Assembly (NCBI RefSeq): GCF_029265375.1
Contig: NZ_JAJUJJ010000009.1
Coordinates: 29,023 to 93,022, forward strand
Reading direction: 5' to 3'
Source: Nesterenkonia sp.
Lineage (GTDB): Bacteria; Actinomycetota; Actinomycetes; Actinomycetales; Micrococcaceae
DNA: 64,000 nt
This document shows, piece after piece, positions 60,673-64,000 of the stretch. Each line of letters begins with the position of its first letter. The first letter of the stretch is position 1. The notes under the pieces were generated by a model, which was given only the letters and a program-made list of their open reading frames with translations, searched no databases and was not told the DNA's origin. Both the position numbers and the translations under genes were made by a program.

Positions 60673-62352
60673 TCAGCCAGCGCGGTTCACATGTGAGTGG
60701 GCATGGCCGACGGCGGCATCGAGATCATCGAAGAGATGCTTGTGGTGGCGCAGCGCGCTGAGCACCCCGATGCGCTGGAACAGCTTGAGATGGCCTTCCT
60801 GCACGCCTTTGATGAGCACGGTGATCCCTCGGCGTTCCAGGGTCCGCACCACCTCAGAGAGGATGCGTGCGCCCGTTGCGTCGACGAGCTCGAGCTGAGA
60901 CATCCTAAGGATCACCACGCTGACGCCATCGAGCCGGGTGACCTCCTCGAAGATGCGATCGGAGGAGACGAAGAACAGCGGACCATCGAATCGCACGATC
61001 GCAATTGACGGCTCCATCTGCTCCGGCTCCTTGATGGAGGGGGTTCGCTCGACTGTCACGCCGGTGGTCCGAGAAAGGCTGCGCAGTGCGAAGACGGCAG
61101 CCACCACCATTCCGATCGCCACTGCGACGATGAGGTCGAAGGAGACGGTGATGACCGCTGTGACCGCGAAGCCAACTGCATCGGCCCGGGTGGAACGCAT
61201 GATCGCCAGCACTGTGGCCAGATGGATCATCCGCAGCGCAGTGACGAAGAGTACTCCGCCCAGCGCAGCCAGTGGGACGTGGCTCACCGGACCGGCGGCG
61301 GCAAGCACGATCATCAGCAGGACAACGCTGTGCATGATCGCCGAGAGCCGGGTCCGGGCTCCGGAGCGGATGTTCACCGACGTGCGGGCGATGGCGCCGG
61401 TGGCCGGCATACCGCCGAAGAGGGATGAGCCGACTGAGGCCAGTCCCTGCCCGAGGAGCTCTCGGTCCGGGTGATAGGCGCCGGCGTCTGACATCGACGC
61501 CGCTACTCGAGCGGAGAGCAGGGACTCGATAGCGGCCAGGGCGGCGATCGTTCCAGCGGCCGGTAGCAGAGTGCCCAGCGTTTCGAAGGTGATCTCCGGC
61601 AGGGCGGGCGAGGGTAGGGAGCGCGGGATCTCCCCGATCGTCTCCAGCGGAGTGGGGATGATGGTGGTCAGTACCGTGACTACGGCGATGCCGATCAGTG
61701 ATCCTGGGATCGCTGGGTGAATCCGTGGAATGAGCACCATGCACACTGCCACGATGCCCACTGCCGCCATACTGTAGGGCACATAAGACCAATCGGCCTC
61801 GGTGATGAGTTGGCCGGCGGCGATGAACGCGTTGGTGCTGTGCTCCCCAGGGCCAGGTGAGCCCGCTGAGGTGACGAGCGGAACCTGCTGAAGGAAGATG
61901 ATCGCCGCGATCCCGAGGGTGAACCCCTCGATGACGGGCCAGGGGATGAAGGAGACTGCCCGGCCGAGCCGCAGCAGACCGGCGGCCAGGACCAGCACCC
62001 CGGCGATGAGAGTCACTGCGACCACTGCTCCGGGACCGTGGGAGGCCACGATCGGTACCAGCACCACGACCATCGCGCCGGTGGGCCCGGAGACCTGGAC
62101 GTGTGAGCCGCCGAAGACTGCGGCGAGGAATCCCGCGACGATGGCGGTGATCAGGCCTTGTTCAGCGCTCAGCCCCGAACTGACTCCGAAGCCCAGGGCC
62201 AGAGGCAGCGCGACAATCCCCGTGGTAACTCCGGCAACCAGATCCCTTGGCCAGGACCGTGGGGCTTCCCGGTAGTCAGCGGGTGAGGGCAGTAGCGAAG
62301 TGCCGTGCCGCAGCGTGGCGCGCCACCGTGAGGCTGTCCGGTTCTTGCTCAT
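60673..62352 (-). CDS. SulP-family anion transporter with STAS domain
   Basis: 559 residues. The N-terminal signature ATLRHGTSLLPSPADYREAPRSWPRDLVAGVTTGIVALPLALGFGVSSGLSAEQGLITAIVAGFLAAVFGGSHVQVSGPTGAM is typical of SulP, followed by about eleven helices (AALGGVLFVTALRMIHL), and a C-terminal STAS domain (SIAIVRFDGPLFFVSSDRIFEEV; VILRMSQLELVDATGARILSEVV). Members carry sulfate, bicarbonate or other anions. The start overlaps the ArsR stop (ATGA), so expression probably responds to that regulator. Confidence 0.93.
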   Translation of the reverse strand: MSKNRTASRWRATLRHGTSLLPSPADYREAPRSWPRDLVAGVTTGIVALPLALGFGVSSGLSAEQGLITAIVAGFLAAVFGGSHVQVSGPTGAMVVVLVPIVASHGPGAVVAVTLIAGVLVLAAGLLRLGRAVSFIPWPVIEGFTLGIAAIIFLQQVPLVTSAGSPGPGEHSTNAFIAAGQLITEADWSYVPYSMAAVGIVAVCMVLIPRIHPAIPGSLIGIAVVTVLTTIIPTPLETIGEIPRSLPSPALPEITFETLGTLLPAAGTIAALAAIESLLSARVAASMSDAGAYHPDRELLGQGLASVGSSLFGGMPATGAIARTSVNIRSGARTRLSAIMHSVVLLMIVLAAAGPVSHVPLAALGGVLFVTALRMIHLATVLAIMRSTRADAVGFAVTAVITVSFDLIVAVAIGMVVAAVFALRSLSRTTGVTVERTPSIKEPEQMEPSIAIVRFDGPLFFVSSDRIFEEVTRLDGVSVVILRMSQLELVDATGARILSEVVRTLERRGITVLIKGVQEGHLKLFQRIGVLSALRHHKHLFDDLDAAVGHAHSHVNRAG

Positions 62353-62729
62353 GAAGCAGAGGCACCGGCCGTCGGCGGAAGGGCGGGGAGTTCTCTGGCG
62401 TCGGCGAGCCGGCCCTCGTCCTCCTCCAGCATTGTCAGGAGCAGGCCCCGGGCGACGGCGAGCAGTTCCGCGGTGCGTTGATCCTGCAGCCGGTAGTAGA
62501 CGTGGCTCGCCCGCCGTTGTGAGACCACCAGGCGGTGTCTGCGTAGCACGGCGAGATGCTGGGAGAGGTGGGAGGCTTCGAGCTCGGTGTCCTCTTGGAG
62601 TTCAGCCACGCTGACCTCTGGGGCGCCGGCAAGCAGTTCCAGGATTCGGATGCGGTATGGGTGCGCCAGCCCTTTGAACAGGTTCGCCTTGACCTCGTAT
62701 AGGGGGCGCTGCAAGTGAGTTAGTGGCAT
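62349..62729 (-). CDS. ArsR-family repressor
   Basis: 126 residues: LFKGLAHPYRIRILELLAGAPEVSVAELQEDTELEASHLSQHLAVLRRHRLVVSQRRASHVYYRLQDQRTAELLAVARGLLL is the ArsR winged helix. The ELCVCD metal-binding motif of arsenic or cadmium sensors is missing, so no metal ligand is apparent; it may sense another signal. The ATG (62729) lies inside a perfect 26-bp palindrome, and no Shine-Dalgarno is visible. It overlaps sulP by 4 bp. Confidence 0.92.
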   Translation of the reverse strand: MPLTHLQRPLYEVKANLFKGLAHPYRIRILELLAGAPEVSVAELQEDTELEASHLSQHLAVLRRHRLVVSQRRASHVYYRLQDQRTAELLAVARGLLLTMLEEDEGRLADARELPALPPTAGASAS

Positions 62730-62748
62730 GATGAAATCATCATGCCAC
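62723..62748 (-). promoter_or_regulatory. Perfect palindrome over the arsR start codon
   Basis: GTGGCATGATG-AAAT-CATCATGCCAC is an 11-bp perfect inverted repeat with a 4-base centre. It contains the arsR ATG, a good place for autorepression of arsR-sulP. As RNA it could also fold over the start codon. Confidence 0.75.
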
Positions 62749-62997
62749 AGTCTGTTACCCGGTGCTGTTCCCGACTCCTTGGGAGGCAGCGGCGTAGGCG
62801 GTGATCGGGAACCGCATCCGCGTCACTCAGGCCGCCGTGATCAAGCAACGATTCGCCGCGCGTTTCGGACACCGCGCAGAGTTTCGGTGCGGGCAGGTAT
62901 TCGAGAGTTTCCCTGGCCCCGACATCGTGCTCTCCCTCCCGGTTGTGTCCGGACTGAGCGTGCGCAAGTTCGACACACTCAAAGGCATCGCTCAAGC
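62749..62997. other. Interrupted sequence left of the ISL3 end
   Basis: No complete gene. A plus-strand frame (AAVIKQRFAARFGHRAEFRCGQVFESFPGP ... VRKFDTLKGIAQ) is open up to the ISL3 end, where it is cut; I do not recognise it. Confidence 0.4.
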
Positions 62998-63282
62998 GGC
63001 TCTTCCCGTATGAGGGTGTAGGTCCTGCTGGCGCGTCGGTCCCCGGGTGGGGGTCGAGGTCTTCCGAAGATGAAGGTTCTGACGCCTGACATCTGGAAGA
63101 CCTCGACGTGCCCGACGCTACCCCGCCGGCCGGCTTCGGCCGGCCTGGCCTGACCATCTTCGCCCGACTCGACGGCCTCGGCCTGTCGGTGATCGGGCAG
63201 CGCCTCGAGCCCGATCGCGCGGTTCTCTCCTGTCGGGTCGTCGAGCCCGACCGCTGGTGCCACGACTGCGGCGGAGAGGGTC
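62998..63282 (+). mobile_element. Left end of an ISL3-family element
   Basis: GGCTCTTCCCGTATGAGGG at 62998 matches the GGCTCTTCC type of terminal inverted repeat of ISL3 elements. The transposase start follows about 110 bp inside. The element is cut at 63,283 by the IS3 element, so the rest, if it survives, lies beyond the IS3 copy. Confidence 0.75.
63108..63282 (+). pseudogene. ISL3 transposase, N-terminal fragment
   Basis: About 58 codons, MPDATPPAGFGRPGLTIFARLDGLGLSVIGQRLEPDRAVLSCRVVEPDRWCHDCGGEG, are the N-terminal zinc-binding part of ISL3 transposases (Cys-x-x-Cys of the first finger half is present). It stops at the IS3 insertion; the codons after it (LNRPGFCSYLLP) belong to the IS3 end. 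Confidence 0.85.
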
Positions 63283-64000
63283 TGAATCGCCCTGGGTTTT
63301 GTTCCTACCTGCTTCCCTGTCCAGCGAGCGCTGGCTGGGCTGATTCGAGGCCAGCGTAGTACGCCTCCTCGACCTCGACCGGCGTGCGGTAATCGAGCTC
63401 GCCGTGGAGACGAGCGTTATTCCACCACCACACGTACTCGAGCGTCGCGAGCTCGACCTGCTCGACCGTCCGCCACGGGCCCTTCCGACGGATCAGCTCG
63501 GTCTTGTAGAGCCCGTTGACGGCCTCGGCGAGGGCGTTGTCGTAGCTGTCACCGACGCTCCCTGTCGACGGGGTCGCGCCGAGCTCGTTGATGCGATCCG
63601 TGTAGACGACCGAGAGGTAGTTCGACCCATGATCGGCGTGGTGGACGAGGTCATCGAGCGACCCGCGCGCGCCCCACGCGGCCATGTTCAACGCCTGTAA
63701 CGGCAGCACCTCCGCGCGCAGCGTCCCGGCGACGTTCCAACCGACGATCATGCGGGAGAACACGTCGATCACGAACGCGACATACGCCATCCCCGCCCAC
63801 GTTCCGACATACGTGATGTCCGCGACTCACAACCGGTTCGGCGCGGGAGCGGAGAAGTTGCGTTCGACGAGATCCATCGGCTGCGCGATGGTCGGGTCGG
63901 ACTTCGTGGTGAACACCTTCTTCGACCGCGCCACCCCGCGCACCCCGGCGAGCTTCATGAGCCGCGCGGTCTGGTCACGCCCGATGTCCCACCCCTCCCG
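63283..64000 (-). mobile_element. IS3-family element, 3' part (runs off the window)
   Basis: The terminal sequence TGAATCGCCCTGGGTTTTG begins at 63283, where the ISL3 transposase stops. The element's transposase reads inward on the minus strand. The 5' end and orfA are outside the window. Confidence 0.75.
63305..64000 (-). pseudogene. IS3 transposase OrfB, partial and with a nonsense codon
   Basis: The rve integrase core is visible: VIDVFSRMIVGW with the catalytic Asp, HHADHGSNYLSVVYTDRINELG with the second Asp, and GDSYDNALAEAVNGLYKTELI with the Glu. Upstream of MAYVAFVIDVF the frame continues as REGWDIGRDQTARLMKLAGVRGVARSKKVFTTKSDPTIAQPMDLVERNFSAPAPNRL, then TGA at 63827-63829, then VADITYVGTWAG. 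Relatives have NRLWVADITY here, so Trp TGG has become TGA. The copy is probably dead. Confidence 0.88.

Larger units (their letters stand above)
48987..64000. mobile_element. Genomic island of integrative-element character, left end at 48,987
   Basis: The left boundary is the point where the first ABC-F gene breaks. Everything downstream is accessory in type: a second ABC-F, small element proteins, DprA, DUF6907, a MobF/TraA relaxase, insertion sequences and several gene remnants, with codon choice (more CGA, AAG with T/A third bases) unlike the left half. No integrase or attachment repeat is seen, and the right end is outside the window, so several nested insertions are possible. Confidence 0.65.

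Noticed and set aside
56976-63829. UGA read as Trp on the island
   Set aside because: Two Trp to TGA changes suggested recoding, but island genes such as ABC-F use TGG for Trp and end in TGA, and the relaxase also has a frameshift. Decay explains it.
1-64000. CRISPR array or tandem repeat array
   Set aside because: No regularly spaced direct repeats were seen, and no cas genes occur.

Overview
The window is about 64 kb of GC-rich DNA with actinobacterial gene content: mycothiol-type DinB/maleylpyruvate isomerase fold protein, DUF2505, DUF4031, a PimB/MgtA-like mannosyltransferase, a glmU-prs-rplY-pth block beside tRNA-Gln, and an LpdA-type flavoprotein. Many proteins are rich in Asp/Glu. I infer a member of Micrococcales, most likely Micrococcaceae and possibly Nesterenkonia-like. 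That taxon is a guess from gene content, not a computed assignment.

Bases 1 to about 48,986 look like ordinary chromosome. From left to right they hold: a three-gene secreted/membrane cassette; two tandem AlaA-type aminotransferases and an OpuAC-like lipoprotein; a TPR protein and an APH-fold kinase; an LpdA-like flavoprotein; a DUF885 gene broken by one in-frame amber codon; a nucleoside salvage run (purine nucleoside phosphorylase, phosphosugar mutase, deoxyribose-phosphate aldolase); a small membrane protein and an acyltransferase that appears to start at CTG; mfd; a DedA-like protein and a glycosyltransferase; a histidine kinase, response regulator and DUF4097 operon; DedA; a DNA alkylation repair pair (Ada-AlkA fusion and Ogt) followed by an APH-like kinase and nitronate monooxygenase; an EamA exporter; a cytoplasmic-looking subtilase followed by a small I9-like protein; a thiamine-binding protein; a Ca/Na antiporter; DUF2505; and pth, rplY, prs, glmU and tRNA-Gln.

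The most coherent candidate for an undescribed system is at 42.5-48.5 kb. An XRE regulator sits divergently beside two paralogous, anchored, secreted proteins, one fused to a von Willebrand A domain. A membrane-anchored Ser/Thr kinase and a possible 32-residue membrane peptide follow in convergent orientation. Paired TTTGC-N4-GCAAA palindromes occur, with the same 22-bp spacing and overlapping the -35 and -10 elements, in front of both secreted genes. Two degenerate copies lie in front of the regulator itself.

At about 48,986 an ABC-F gene is cut after its first Walker B motif (MLDEP). From there to the window end the DNA is accessory: an intact second ABC-F gene, small integrative-element proteins, a DprA homologue, DUF6907, a Schlafen/AlbA-domain protein, a MobF/TraA relaxase-helicase killed by one nonsense codon and one frameshift, an APH remnant with an internal deletion, a lipoprotein, an MFS remnant, an ArsR-SulP pair with a perfect operator-like palindrome over the arsR start codon, and an ISL3 element interrupted by an IS3 element that runs off the window. 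The relaxase lesions suggest a decaying integrative element, or several stacked insertions, that can no longer transfer itself. Its right end is outside the window.
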